A stretch of DNA of 49,859 bases from Phaeospirillum sp. (lineage in GTDB: Bacteria; Pseudomonadota; Alphaproteobacteria; Rhodospirillales; Magnetospirillaceae). Below, in pieces: positions 31,182 through 41,653 of this stretch. Position 1 is the stretch's first letter, and each line of letters begins with the position of its first letter. Both the position numbers and the translations under genes were made by a program. Location of the stretch: contig JAVBXM010000025.1 in the NCBI GenBank assembly GCA_030824585.1, positions 1-49,859 of the forward strand. Reading direction: 5' to 3'. The notes under the pieces were generated by a model that was not told the origin of the DNA, made no database searches, and saw only the letters and a program-made list of their open reading frames with translations.

Positions 31182-32006
31182 TTGTCATCCGTAAACTCCT
31201 GCGCCGCCTCCACTTTGGAGGCGGCGCTCCCGTCTCGGCGCCCCAACCTCAAATGGCTGCTGGGCTTCATCCTGCCGGTGGGCCTGGCCCTGGCCTGGGA
31301 AGTGGCGGTCGCCCTGAAATGGGCCGACGGCCGCCTGCTGCCCACGCCATCCCGGGTGTTCACCACCCTGGCCGGGCTGGCCAGGACCGGTGAGCTGGCC
31401 GCCCATGTGCTGGCGACCCTGCAGCGCGTGGCGCTCGGATTCGGGTTCGGCGTCGCCGCCGGCACCGTGCTGGGCGCGGTCAGCGGCTATTGGACCCTGG
31501 CCCGGCGGCTGATCGATCCCATGCTCCAGGCGCTGCGCAACATTCCCTCCATCGCCTGGGTGCCGATGTTCATCCTGTGGTTCGGCATCTTCGAGACCTC
31601 GAAGGTGATCCTGATCGCGGTCGGCGTGTTCTTTCCCATCTATCTCAGCCTGTCGGGCGCCATCTTGGGGGTGGACCGCAAGCTGGTGGAGGTGGGGCGC
31701 ATCTTCCGCTTCAGCCACCGCGAGATGATCACCCGCATCCTGTTGCCCGCCACCCTGCCCGCCTATGTCATCTCGCTGCGCTCCGGCCTGGGGCTGGGCT
31801 GGATGTTCGTGGTGGCCGCCGAGTTCATGGGCGCCGAGGAAGGCCTGGGCTTCCTGCTGGTCGACGGCCAGCAGACCGGCCGGCCGGCGGTGATCCTGGC
31901 CTCCATCACCGCCTTCGCCATCCTGGGCAAGATCACCGACTGGCTGCTGGCCTCGGTCTCGGCCCGGTTCCTGACCTGGCAAGATTCCTTCAAGCCGGCG
32001 GAGTAG
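31182..32006 (+). CDS. ssuC: Sulfonate-type ABC permease (SsuC class), importer iv
   Basis: Inner-membrane permease of 274 residues with the SsuC-type core: ALRNIPSIAWVPMFILWFGI, then the EAA loop EVGRIFRFSHREMITRILLPATLPAY and FMGAEEGLGFLLVDGQQTGR. The TTG start at 31182 has GTGAGG about 9 bases upstream; no ATG fits better. It precedes the ATPase by four bases. Confidence 0.86.
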   Translation: MSSVNSCAASTLEAALPSRRPNLKWLLGFILPVGLALAWEVAVALKWADGRLLPTPSRVFTTLAGLARTGELAAHVLATLQRVALGFGFGVAAGTVLGAVSGYWTLARRLIDPMLQALRNIPSIAWVPMFILWFGIFETSKVILIAVGVFFPIYLSLSGAILGVDRKLVEVGRIFRFSHREMITRILLPATLPAYVISLRSGLGLGWMFVVAAEFMGAEEGLGFLLVDGQQTGRPAVILASITAFAILGKITDWLLASVSARFLTWQDSFKPAE

Positions 32007-32010
32007 AGCC

Positions 32011-32781
32011 ATGCTCGGCATTTCCAATGTGGACAAGCGCTACCCCAACGGCCTGCTGGCCCTGTCCGGCCTGAACCTCGACGTGGCGGAAGGCGAGATC
32101 CTGGCCATCGTCGGCGGCTCGGGCTGCGGCAAGAGCACCTTGCTGCGCCTGATCTCGGGGCTGGACACGCCCACCGCCGGAACCGTCGCCCTGGACGGAA
32201 CCCCGGTCACCGGGCCGCGCCCGGAAATCGGCCTGGTATTCCAGGAGCCCCGGCTGATGCCCTGGCTGACCATCGACCAGAACGTCGCCTTCGGCATCCG
32301 CCACCTGCCCCAGGCCGAGCAAAAGGCCCGCGTCTCCGAGAGTCTGGCCCGGGTCGGGCTGGCCTCCCATGTGGGCCATTGGCCGCGCGAGCTGTCGGGC
32401 GGGCAGGCCCAGCGCGTCGCCCTGGCCCGCGCCCTGGTGGGACGGCCCAAGGTGCTGCTGCTGGACGAGCCGTTCTCCGCCCTGGATGCGCTGACCCGCG
32501 GCGACCTGCAGGACCATCTGCTGGACCTGTGGGCCTATGACCGCCCGACCATGATCCTGGTCACCCACGACATCGAGGAGGCCCTGGTCCTGGCCGACCG
32601 CATCGTGGTGATGCAGCCCAATCCCGGACGGGTGCGGGTCGAGGTCACGCCGCCCCTGGCGCGGCCACGCGATCGCCTGGACGCCGAATTCCTGCAATGG
32701 AAATACAAGCTGCTGGGCGATCTCGACCATGCCAGCCGACCGCCCACCGGCGACGAATCCTTCCCCGCCGTAGCCATCTGA
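32011..32781 (+). CDS. ssuB: Sulfonate-type ABC ATPase (SsuB class), importer iv
   Basis: ATPase of 256 residues with Walker A GGSGCGKST, Q-loop FQEPRLMPWLTI, signature LSGGQAQRVALARAL, Walker B LLLDEPFSALD and switch LVTHDIEEAL, all intact. It completes importer iv. The acyl-CoA synthetase begins eight bases after its stop, so import and activation genes share a transcript. Confidence 0.88.
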   Translation: MLGISNVDKRYPNGLLALSGLNLDVAEGEILAIVGGSGCGKSTLLRLISGLDTPTAGTVALDGTPVTGPRPEIGLVFQEPRLMPWLTIDQNVAFGIRHLPQAEQKARVSESLARVGLASHVGHWPRELSGGQAQRVALARALVGRPKVLLLDEPFSALDALTRGDLQDHLLDLWAYDRPTMILVTHDIEEALVLADRIVVMQPNPGRVRVEVTPPLARPRDRLDAEFLQWKYKLLGDLDHASRPPTGDESFPAVAI

Positions 32782-32788
32782 GGGCACC

Positions 32789-34737
<1,949 letters not shown>

Positions 34738-34741
<4 letters not shown>

Positions 34742-35250
34742 ATGCCGATGAGTTGCGCAGCCTTCAGGCGCCGCTGAAGGACAGCTACAAGACCGCCCCC
34801 GAAGTCGCCCGCATCACCTTGAAGTCCAAGGGCGAGCTGGATTCCGACGATGTGGTCTGCCGGGTCGAGACCGGCCGCGCCCTGGTGGAAGCCGGTCTGC
34901 ACCCGGCCACCGGCGGTACCGGTGCTTTCGCCTGTTCCGGCAACATGCTGCTGGATGCCCTGGTGGCCTGCGCCGGCGTCACCTTGAAGGCGGTGGCCAC
35001 CGCCATCGAGTTCGACCTCAAGGGCGGCACCGTCGCGGCCGAAGGCGATCTGGATTTCCGAGGTACCCTGGGCGTGGCCAAGGATGCGCCGGTGGGCTTC
35101 GGCGAGATTCGCCTGACCTTCGATCTCGAGACCTCCGAGCCGCAGGAGCGCATCGACCAGTTGACCAAGCTGACCGAACGCTATTGCGTGGTGTTCCAGA
35201 CCCTGGCCAAGCCCCCGGTCCTGGCGCTGACGGTCAAGAGCCGTGGCTGA
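34738..35250 (+). CDS. OsmC/Ohr-family thiol-dependent protein
   Basis: Cytoplasmic protein of 170 residues with the OsmC fold pattern. A first reactive cysteine lies in LLDALVACAGVTLKAVA (near residue 80) and a second in LTERYCVVFQTLAKPP (near residue 146), the spacing expected for the peroxidatic/resolving pair. The family reduces organic hydroperoxides or detoxifies reactive sulfur and electrophiles. It overlaps the synthetase stop by ATGA and the PLP gene by eight bases, so it belongs to the same unit; a role in handling sulfane sulfur or peroxides formed during organosulfur use fits but is inferred. Confidence 0.85.
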
Positions 35251-36385
35251 AGACGGCAAGCGGCCAGAAACCCTGGCGGCCCACGCCATGGGGCGGATCG
35301 ACGGGGCGACGGGGGCGGTCATTCCCCCCATCCATCCCTCGGCCACCTATGAGCGCGACGCCGATCTGGGGTATTCCAGGGGCCGCTGCTATTCCCGCGC
35401 CGACAACCCCACCTACGACGCGGCGGCGGATACGCTGACCGCGCTGGAGGGCGGCGCCCAGACCCTGCTGTTCGCCTCGGGCATGGCGGCGGCGACGGCG
35501 GTGTTCCAGTCCCTGGAGCCCGGCGATCATGTGCTGGTGCCCAAGGTGATGTATTGGGCGCTGCGCGGCTGGCTGCACGGCTTCGCCACGCGGTGGGGGT
35601 TGGCGGTCGAGGCGGTGGACACCTCCGATCTGGAGGCGGTGCGCGCCGCCCTTCGGCCCGGCACCACCCGGCTGATCTGGGTGGAAAGCCCGGCCAACCC
35701 GCTGTGGGTGATCAGCGATATCGCCGCCCTGGCCGAACTGGCCCATGGCGCCGGCGCCCGTCTGGCGGTGGATTCCACCATCGCCACCCCGGTGCTGACC
35801 CGGCCGCTGGACCTGGGCGCCGATCTGGTCATGCATTCGGCCACCAAATACCTCAACGGCCATTCCGACGTGGTCGCCGGCACCCTGACCACCGCCGTCA
35901 AGGACGAGGCCTGGGCACGGATCAAGGCGGTGCAGACCCAGATCGGCGGTGTACTGGGGCCGTTCGAGGCCTGGCTGCTGCAGCGCGGATTGCGCACCCT
36001 GTTCGCCCGCGTGCGCTGGCAGTGCGCCTCGGCCCTCGACCTCGCCCAGCGCCTGTCAAACCACCCGAACGTGGCGGAGGTTCTTTATCCCGGCCTGCCC
36101 TCCTTCGCCGGCCACGCCGTCGCGGCGCGCCAGATGAGCGGCGGCTTCGGCGGCATGCTGTCCATCCGGATCGGGGGCGGTCGTGACAAGGCCATCGCCG
36201 TGGCCGCAGCCACGCGGGTCTGGACCCGCGCCACCTCTCTTGGCGGCGTCGAAAGCCTGATCGAGCATCGGGCCAGCATGGAAGGCGCCGGCTCGCCGGT
36301 ACCCGACGATCTTCTTCGGCTATCGGTGGGGTTGGAAGCCGTGGACGACCTTTACGCCGATCTGGAGCAAGCCCTCGGTCTATGA
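35243..36385 (+). CDS. Cys/Met-metabolism PLP enzyme (cystathionine gamma-synthase/beta-lyase family)
   Basis: Soluble PLP enzyme of 380 residues. The PLP-binding loop SGMAAATAVFQSLEPGDHVL, the aspartate in LAVDSTIATPV, and the Schiff-base lysine in MHSATKYLNGHSDVVAGT (near residue 205) are all present, as is the C-terminal SVGLEAVDDLYADLEQAL. The family includes cystathionine gamma-synthase, beta-lyase, gamma-lyase and sulfhydrylases, which by eye I cannot separate; the preceding importer suggests assimilation or release of sulfide. GTG start at 35243. Its stop overlaps by six bases the stop of the converging sulfhydrylase fusion gene, itself a member of the same family. Confidence 0.85.
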   Translation: MAEDGKRPETLAAHAMGRIDGATGAVIPPIHPSATYERDADLGYSRGRCYSRADNPTYDAAADTLTALEGGAQTLLFASGMAAATAVFQSLEPGDHVLVPKVMYWALRGWLHGFATRWGLAVEAVDTSDLEAVRAALRPGTTRLIWVESPANPLWVISDIAALAELAHGAGARLAVDSTIATPVLTRPLDLGADLVMHSATKYLNGHSDVVAGTLTTAVKDEAWARIKAVQTQIGGVLGPFEAWLLQRGLRTLFARVRWQCASALDLAQRLSNHPNVAEVLYPGLPSFAGHAVAARQMSGGFGGMLSIRIGGGRDKAIAVAAATRVWTRATSLGGVESLIEHRASMEGAGSPVPDDLLRLSVGLEAVDDLYADLEQALGL

Positions 36386-38188
36386 AATGGCCGACAGGGC
36401 CTGATCCAGGTCGCGAATGATGTCGTCGGCGGTTTCCAATCCCACCGACAGACGAACCACGTCGGGACCGGCTCCGGCCGCGATGCGCTGCTCGTCGCTG
36501 AGCTGGCGGTGGGTGGTCGACGCCGGGTGCAGGATCAGCGAGCGGGTATCGCCCACATTGGCCAGATGGGAGAACAGCCGCACGCCCTCCACCATCTTGA
36601 TGCCCGCCTCATAGCCGCCCTTGACCCCGAAGGTGAACACCGAGCCGGCGCCGCGCGGCAGATACTTGGCCGCCAGATCGAAATAGGGACTGGATTTGAG
36701 CCCGGCATAGGACACCCACGCCACCTTGGGGTGGCCTTCCAGGAACTCCGCCACCTTGCGGGCATTGTCCACGTGGCGCTCCATGCGCAGCGGCAGGGTC
36801 TCGATGCCGGTGATGGTCAAAAAGGCGTTCATGGGCGCCATGGCCGGGCCGAAATCCCGCAAGGCCACGGCACGGGCCTTGGTGGTGAAACCGAAATCGC
36901 CGAAGGTCTCGTAGAAGGTCAGGCCGTGATAGGCGGGCTCGGGCTTGGTCATGGACGGAAATTTGTCGTTCTGCGCCCAGTCGAAGCGGCCCGATTCCAC
37001 CACCACGCCCCCTAAGGAATTGCCGTGTCCGGCCAGGAACTTGGTGGTGGAATGGCAGATGATGTCGGCGCCCCATTCGAACGGGCGGCAGAGATAGGGG
37101 GTGGCCAGGGTGTTGTCGACCACCAGGGGAATGCCCGCCTCGTGGGCCACGGCGGCGATGGCTTCCAGGTCCACCACGATGCCGCCGGGATTAGCCAGGC
37201 TTTCCACGAAGATGGCCTTGCACTTGGGCGTCAGCGCCTTCCTGAAATTGTCGGGGTCCCTGGGGTCGACGAAATGGCAGGTCCAGCCCAGCTTGCGGAA
37301 CGACAAGCCGAACTGGGTCAGCGAGCCGCCGTAGAGGTTGCGTGACGCCAGGAACTCGTCGCCGGGCTCCAGCAGGGTGAAGAAGGTCAGGAACTGCCCG
37401 GCATGGCCCGAGGCGGCGGCGACGGCGGCGCGCCCGCCTTCCAGGGTCGCCACCCGCTCCTCCAGCACCGAGACGGTGGGATTGGTCAGCCGCGAATAGA
37501 TATTGCCGAAAGTGTGCAGGTTGAACAGCGACGCCGCCTGCTCGGCATCCTCGAACACATAGGACGAGGTCTGGTAGATGGGAGTGATGCGCGCCCCCGT
37601 GGCCGGGTCGGGCGCCGCGCCGGCATGGATCGCCCGGGTCTCGAAGCCGTAGCCCTGGTTGCGCGGCGGCATGGCCCGCTCCTTCTGGCTCCGGGCGCGC
37701 GGCGCCTCGGGAGCCTGATTGCGGATCAGGCCGGTGTTCACCCCGCTCCAGCCCAATTCGCCGCCCAAGCGGCCGAACTCGATCTTGGGGCAGCGGTCCA
37801 TCACCACGTGGAGCCCGGCCGCCTCGGCGCGCGCCGCCGCCTCGTCGTTGCGAACCCCCAACTGCATCCACAACACCTTGGCACCGATGGAGATGGCCTC
37901 GTCAGCCACCGGTCCCACCTGATCGGACCGGCGGAAGACATCGACCAGATCGACGGGCTCGGCGATCTCGGACAGGCTGGCCCGCACCGTCTCGCCCAGA
38001 ATCTCCTGCCCGGCGGCGGCGGGATTGACCGGGATCACCCGGTAGCCCTTGGCCTGCAGGTACTTCATGACGAAGTAGCTGGGACGGTTCCAGTTGGTGC
38101 TGGCCCCCACCATGGCGATGGTCCGCGTCTCGGCGAGAATCCGCCGCAGCATGGCGTCGCTGTAAGTAAGAAGTGCGCGGTCGGCCAT
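36380..38188 (-). CDS. metY: Fusion of a CoA-binding (YccU-type) domain with O-acetylhomoserine sulfhydrylase (MetY)
   Basis: One frame of 602 residues. Residues 1 to about 140 are a CoA-binding Rossmann domain of YccU type (TIAMVGASTNWNRPSYFVMK, VIPVNPAAAGQEILGE). From residue 173 it is a full-length O-acetylhomoserine sulfhydrylase of about 430 residues: GYGFETRAIHAGAAPDPATG, Schiff-base lysine in CHSTTKFLAGHGNSLGG, end SVGLETADDIIRDLDQALS. MetY makes homocysteine from O-acetylhomoserine and sulfide. No stop separates the parts, yet AAGGAG stands six bases before an internal ATG (37672), so free MetY may also be made. I start at 38188 (GAGG five bases upstream); the open frame reaches 38350. 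The CoA-binding half may sense or bind a CoA-type ligand (inference). Confidence 0.87.
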   Translation of the reverse strand: MADRALLTYSDAMLRRILAETRTIAMVGASTNWNRPSYFVMKYLQAKGYRVIPVNPAAAGQEILGETVRASLSEIAEPVDLVDVFRRSDQVGPVADEAISIGAKVLWMQLGVRNDEAAARAEAAGLHVVMDRCPKIEFGRLGGELGWSGVNTGLIRNQAPEAPRARSQKERAMPPRNQGYGFETRAIHAGAAPDPATGARITPIYQTSSYVFEDAEQAASLFNLHTFGNIYSRLTNPTVSVLEERVATLEGGRAAVAAASGHAGQFLTFFTLLEPGDEFLASRNLYGGSLTQFGLSFRKLGWTCHFVDPRDPDNFRKALTPKCKAIFVESLANPGGIVVDLEAIAAVAHEAGIPLVVDNTLATPYLCRPFEWGADIICHSTTKFLAGHGNSLGGVVVESGRFDWAQNDKFPSMTKPEPAYHGLTFYETFGDFGFTTKARAVALRDFGPAMAPMNAFLTITGIETLPLRMERHVDNARKVAEFLEGHPKVAWVSYAGLKSSPYFDLAAKYLPRGAGSVFTFGVKGGYEAGIKMVEGVRLFSHLANVGDTRSLILHPASTTHRQLSDEQRIAAGAGPDVVRLSVGLETADDIIRDLDQALSAIS

Positions 38189-38441
38189 GACGTCCTCAAT
38201 GTCCATGTGCGGCAGGGGGGAGAGCATAACATGCCCGAACAGCCGCGCCAGACCGGATGACGCTTGCCGATAAAGACACCGTTTCCCTCGAGGGCATCGG
38301 CCAGGGACCATTCGGCCTGCCGGCAGAAGCCGCGATCTTGAGGATCGCAACGAGCGATTTGAATAGCCCGAGCATGTTTGCGCTTCGGGGCTTCCCCTAT
38401 GCTTACCCGCCTCATCCGCTCAATTTGGTCTCAAAATCAAA

Positions 38442-38472
38442 AAGCCCGCTATCTTTTGGAGATGGCGGGCTT
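38442..38472 (-). terminator. Intrinsic terminator, minus strand
   Basis: AAGCCCGC (38442-38449) pairs with GCGGGCTT (38465-38472). Read on the minus strand the stem is followed by TTTTTGATTTTG, a good U-tract. It would end a transcript coming from 38.5-39.0 kb, where only degraded frames are left, and so marks a lost or unrecognised minus-strand gene. Confidence 0.6.
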
Positions 38473-38797
38473 AATTTTGTTGCGAGAGCGGCAGCCAGCG
38501 TCACTTGCACTTCGATAAGGCGCCCAGTCGGGGACCTGGCCATGGGCCTCGAAATAATGCAGCGGAAAGGAAAAAGCCGTGGTCGATGCCCACCAGGGAG
38601 GGGATGGCCGATGGCCTTGCCTGCGGCCTGCATCGGATTGAACGGCTGATGCGCCGCGACGCCTTGCGCGCCTCTCCACGTCGACGCGGCTTGCCCAAAG
38701 CACAAGGCCGAGAGAATTGCATGCAATACGCTGGACGGCTGGCCGTCGTGCCGATGGGCGCCCGGCGGGCGGTAGCGATGGTCGGCGCAAACATTCA

Positions 38798-38899
38798 CAC
38801 CTCACCGGCCTTCACCGCACCTATATCAGCGGCATCGAGCGCGGCGTCCGGAACCCGACCATCCAGATCATCAAGGGCCGCCATTTTGCTGCTGACTGG
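38798..38899 (+). pseudogene. Fragment of an XRE/Cro-type helix-turn-helix regulator
   Basis: The plus-strand frame reads HLTGLHRTYISGIERGVRNP followed by TIQIIKGRHFAADW, an unmistakable core of an XRE-family helix-turn-helix (family: GLHRTYISGIERG-RNPT). The upstream part is out of register with any start, and the frame continues into unrelated sequence and stops at 38957-38959. Only helices 2-4 remain. A relic of a regulator gene. Confidence 0.65.
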
Positions 38900-39106
38900 G
38901 TGTCCTGCTGTCCCCGGCAATCCCTTGCCGAGAAGGAGGTCCATGGTGGATCGGCATAATGCCGCAGAGGTAAACGTGGCTCCCGCTGAATTCGCGCCCC
39001 ACCTAGCCCGTGAATGTTTTATGTCAGGCCAACCGCACCATGGCAGACGCCGCCAACCCTGATTAGGCTGCCGCCGGAGTCACCCCAGAGCAAATTGGAG
39101 CGCCCC

Positions 39107-41458
39107 ATGGAATTCTTTCGCCGCCTGACCTTCCTGGTCTGCGCTCCCGCTTTCGACACCGATGACCTGGAGGGCGTGCGGGTCCAGCAGATCATCACCG
39201 AGGTCGAGCGCCTGGGGTTCGAGGTGGTGCGGGCCCGGCGGATCGAGGATGCGGAAATCGCGGTACAGACCGACGCCGCCATCGGCTGCGTCCTGGTGGA
39301 TTGGGAAAAGGGCGGCAAGGGGGCCGAAGCCACCGCCCTGATCAACCTGATGCGCCGTCGCGGCCTGGAAATGCCCATCGTCATCCTGGTGCGCGGCGAG
39401 CGCTTCGAGGACATCCCGGTGGATGTTCTCGACTATATCGACGGCTACGTCTTCCTGGCCGAGGAGACGCCCGAGTTCATCGCCAAGAATCTGGTCAGCC
39501 GGTTGAAGCAGTTCGCCGAGACCTTGAAAACACCGTTCTTCGGCGCCCTGGTGGATTATGCCGAGGAAGGAAACCAGCTGTGGACCTGTCCCGGCCACAA
39601 CGGCGGCATCTTCTACAACCGCAGCCCCATCGGGCGGATTTTCGTCGAGCATCTGGGCGAGGCGGTGTTCCGCGATGACCTCGACAACTCCGTCCTGGAA
39701 CTGGGCGATCTGCTGACCCACGAGGGACCGGCACTGCAGGCCCAGAAGGAAGCCGCCAAGATCTTCGGGGCCGAGAAGACCTATTTCGTGCTGAACGGCA
39801 CCTCGGCCTCCAACAAGATCGTGCTGTCGGCCCTGGTGGCCGAGGATGACCTGGTGCTGTTCGACCGCAACAACCACAAGGCCGCCCATCATGGCGCCCT
39901 GCTGCTGGGCGGCGGCATTCCCATCTTCCTCGAGACCGACCGCAACGCCATGGGCATGATCGGCCCCATCTACACCGAAGCCTTCGACGAGCAGGCGATC
40001 CGCGCCAAGATCCGCGACAATCCCCTGGTGAAGGACCCGGAAGCCTGGAAGAAGCCCCGCCCCTTCCGGGTGGCGGTGATCGAGCAGTGCACCTATGACG
40101 GCACCATCTACAACGCCGAGCGGATCCTCGAGCGGATCGGCCACCTGTGCGACTACATCCTGTTCGATGAGGCCTGGGCCGGGTTCCTCAAGTTCCATCC
40201 GCTGTTCCGCGGCTGCTACGGCATGGGGCTGAAGGATCGCCTGGACGAGAACTCGCCCGGCATCATCTCGACCCAGTCCACCCACAAGCAGATGGCCGGC
40301 TTCTCCCAGGCCTCGCAGATCCACGTGCGCGACCGCCATATCAAGGGCCAGGGCCGCCGCATCGAGCATCGCCGCTTCAACGAGACCTTCATGCTGCACG
40401 CCTCCACCTCGCCGTTCTATCCGCTGTTCGCGTCCCTGGACGTGGGCGCCCAGATGATGCGCGGCCGCTCGGGCGAGGTGCTGTGGGACGACACCATCGA
40501 TCTCGGCATCGAACTGCGCAAGAAGATCAGGGCCATCAAGCGGGAATTCGGCGAGAAGGAAAAAGATGCCGCCCGCCATTGGTTCTTCGAACCCTTCGTG
40601 CCCGACCGGGTGACTCCGCCCGAAGGCGGCGAGACCATGGTGGCCTGGGAGGACCTGCCCACCGAGACCATCGCCGCCGACCCGCGTTGCTGGGAATTTA
40701 CCCCCGGCGCCCAGTGGCACGGCTTCAAGCATGTGAGCCAGCCGGGCTACGCCATGACCGACCCCAACAAGTTGACCCTGATCACGCCGGGCTTCGACCG
40801 CCAGACCGGGGCTTACGCCGATTACGGCATCCCCGCCCCGGTGGTCGCCCAGTACCTGCGCGAGAACCGGGTGGTGCCGGAGAAGAACGACCTTAATTCC
40901 ATGCTGTTCCTGCTGACCCCGGGCGTGGAATCCAGCAAGGCGGGCACCCTGCTCAGCGCCTTGGTGGCCTTCAAGCGCCGCCATGACGAGAACGCCCTGC
41001 TCGACGACGCCATCCCCGAATTCGTCCAGCGGCGGCCGCAGCGCTATCGCGGCCAGCGCATCCAGGACCTGTGTGCCGAGATGCACGCCTTCTTCCGCGA
41101 CCGCAACGTCAGCACCCTGCAGCGCGCCCAATTCTCGCCCGAACACCGTCCCCACATGGTGATGCGCCCCAATGACGCGGTCCGTATGCTGACCCGCAAT
41201 CAGGTGGACTACCTGCCCATCGACCGGATCGAGGGACGCATCGCCACCACGCTGTGGGTGGTTTATCCCCCCGGCATCGCCACCATCATCCCCGGCGAAC
41301 GCCTGTGCGAACGCGCCAAGCCCATGCTCGACTATCTCAAGATGTTCGAACGCAGCGCCAACCTGTTTCCCGGCTTCGAGGCCGAGATCCAGGGGCTCTA
41401 CCGCGAGATCGAACAAGACGGATCGATCCGCTTCTACACCTATGTCGCCAAGGAGTAG
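39107..41458 (+). CDS. Orn/Lys/Arg decarboxylase (PLP fold type I, SpeF/AdiA family)
   Basis: Cytoplasmic decarboxylase of 783 residues. An N-terminal wing of receiver-like fold (about 1-130) is followed by a PLP core with the Schiff-base lysine in STQSTHKQMAGFSQASQIHV and the family LHASTSPFYPLFASLDV, then the C-terminal domain. The STHKQ-AGFSQ-SQIH motif and the following IKGQ resemble ornithine decarboxylases (SpeC/SpeF) more than the lysine or arginine enzymes, but the length is close to AdiA, so substrate is open. It makes a polyamine or polyamine precursor and consumes a proton. I start at ATG 39107; the frame is open to 39014 without similarity. An agmatinase-family gene lies 7.5 kb downstream. 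Confidence 0.88.
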   Translation: MEFFRRLTFLVCAPAFDTDDLEGVRVQQIITEVERLGFEVVRARRIEDAEIAVQTDAAIGCVLVDWEKGGKGAEATALINLMRRRGLEMPIVILVRGERFEDIPVDVLDYIDGYVFLAEETPEFIAKNLVSRLKQFAETLKTPFFGALVDYAEEGNQLWTCPGHNGGIFYNRSPIGRIFVEHLGEAVFRDDLDNSVLELGDLLTHEGPALQAQKEAAKIFGAEKTYFVLNGTSASNKIVLSALVAEDDLVLFDRNNHKAAHHGALLLGGGIPIFLETDRNAMGMIGPIYTEAFDEQAIRAKIRDNPLVKDPEAWKKPRPFRVAVIEQCTYDGTIYNAERILERIGHLCDYILFDEAWAGFLKFHPLFRGCYGMGLKDRLDENSPGIISTQSTHKQMAGFSQASQIHVRDRHIKGQGRRIEHRRFNETFMLHASTSPFYPLFASLDVGAQMMRGRSGEVLWDDTIDLGIELRKKIRAIKREFGEKEKDAARHWFFEPFVPDRVTPPEGGETMVAWEDLPTETIAADPRCWEFTPGAQWHGFKHVSQPGYAMTDPNKLTLITPGFDRQTGAYADYGIPAPVVAQYLRENRVVPEKNDLNSMLFLLTPGVESSKAGTLLSALVAFKRRHDENALLDDAIPEFVQRRPQRYRGQRIQDLCAEMHAFFRDRNVSTLQRAQFSPEHRPHMVMRPNDAVRMLTRNQVDYLPIDRIEGRIATTLWVVYPPGIATIIPGERLCERAKPMLDYLKMFERSANLFPGFEAEIQGLYREIEQDGSIRFYTYVAKE

Positions 41459-41653
41459 ACAGTAATAGAATAGCCTGGAAACAACAAAGCAGGCTCACTA
41501 TCACAATGATGTGATGAATTTTTTATTTCACCGCATTAAGCAGTTCAACCGCATACCGAATAAGGGGATAAATCTGAGACAGTCTCCTGAAGCCTTGCGG
41601 CGGCACGGTGACGGAAGCCGCTGGTCTCCTTATTAATCCATCCGAGGTTCGTA
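41459..41653 (+). terminator. Intergenic gap with a candidate terminator after the decarboxylase
   Basis: AT-rich gap of 195 bases. AGCCTG (41472-41477) can pair with CAGGCT (41490-41495), and ATCACA-ATGA-TGTGAT (41500-41515) forms a small hairpin followed by GAATTTTTTATTT, a plausible intrinsic terminator. Further on GAGACAGTCTC (41576-41586) is an 11-base palindrome. No pho box was recognised before pstB. Confidence 0.4.

Larger units (their letters stand above)
38189..39106. other. Decayed 0.9-kb intergenic stretch
   Basis: No intact gene. It contains a minus-strand intrinsic terminator (38442-38472), a stranded fragment of an XRE-type regulator (38798-38899), and between them overlapping minus-strand frames that resemble no family I know, all of which lack a convincing ribosome site. 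The composition is less regular than in flanking genes. I read it as remains of an inserted accessory element or of old genes. No terminal repeats or transposase residues were seen. The last 100 bases are the leader of the decarboxylase gene. Confidence 0.45.

Noticed and set aside
41500-41515. TCACA-N4-TGTGA as a Crp site before pstB
   Set aside because: Half-sites are in the reverse order and spacing of the Crp consensus; a small hairpin followed by T-runs after the decarboxylase explains it better.
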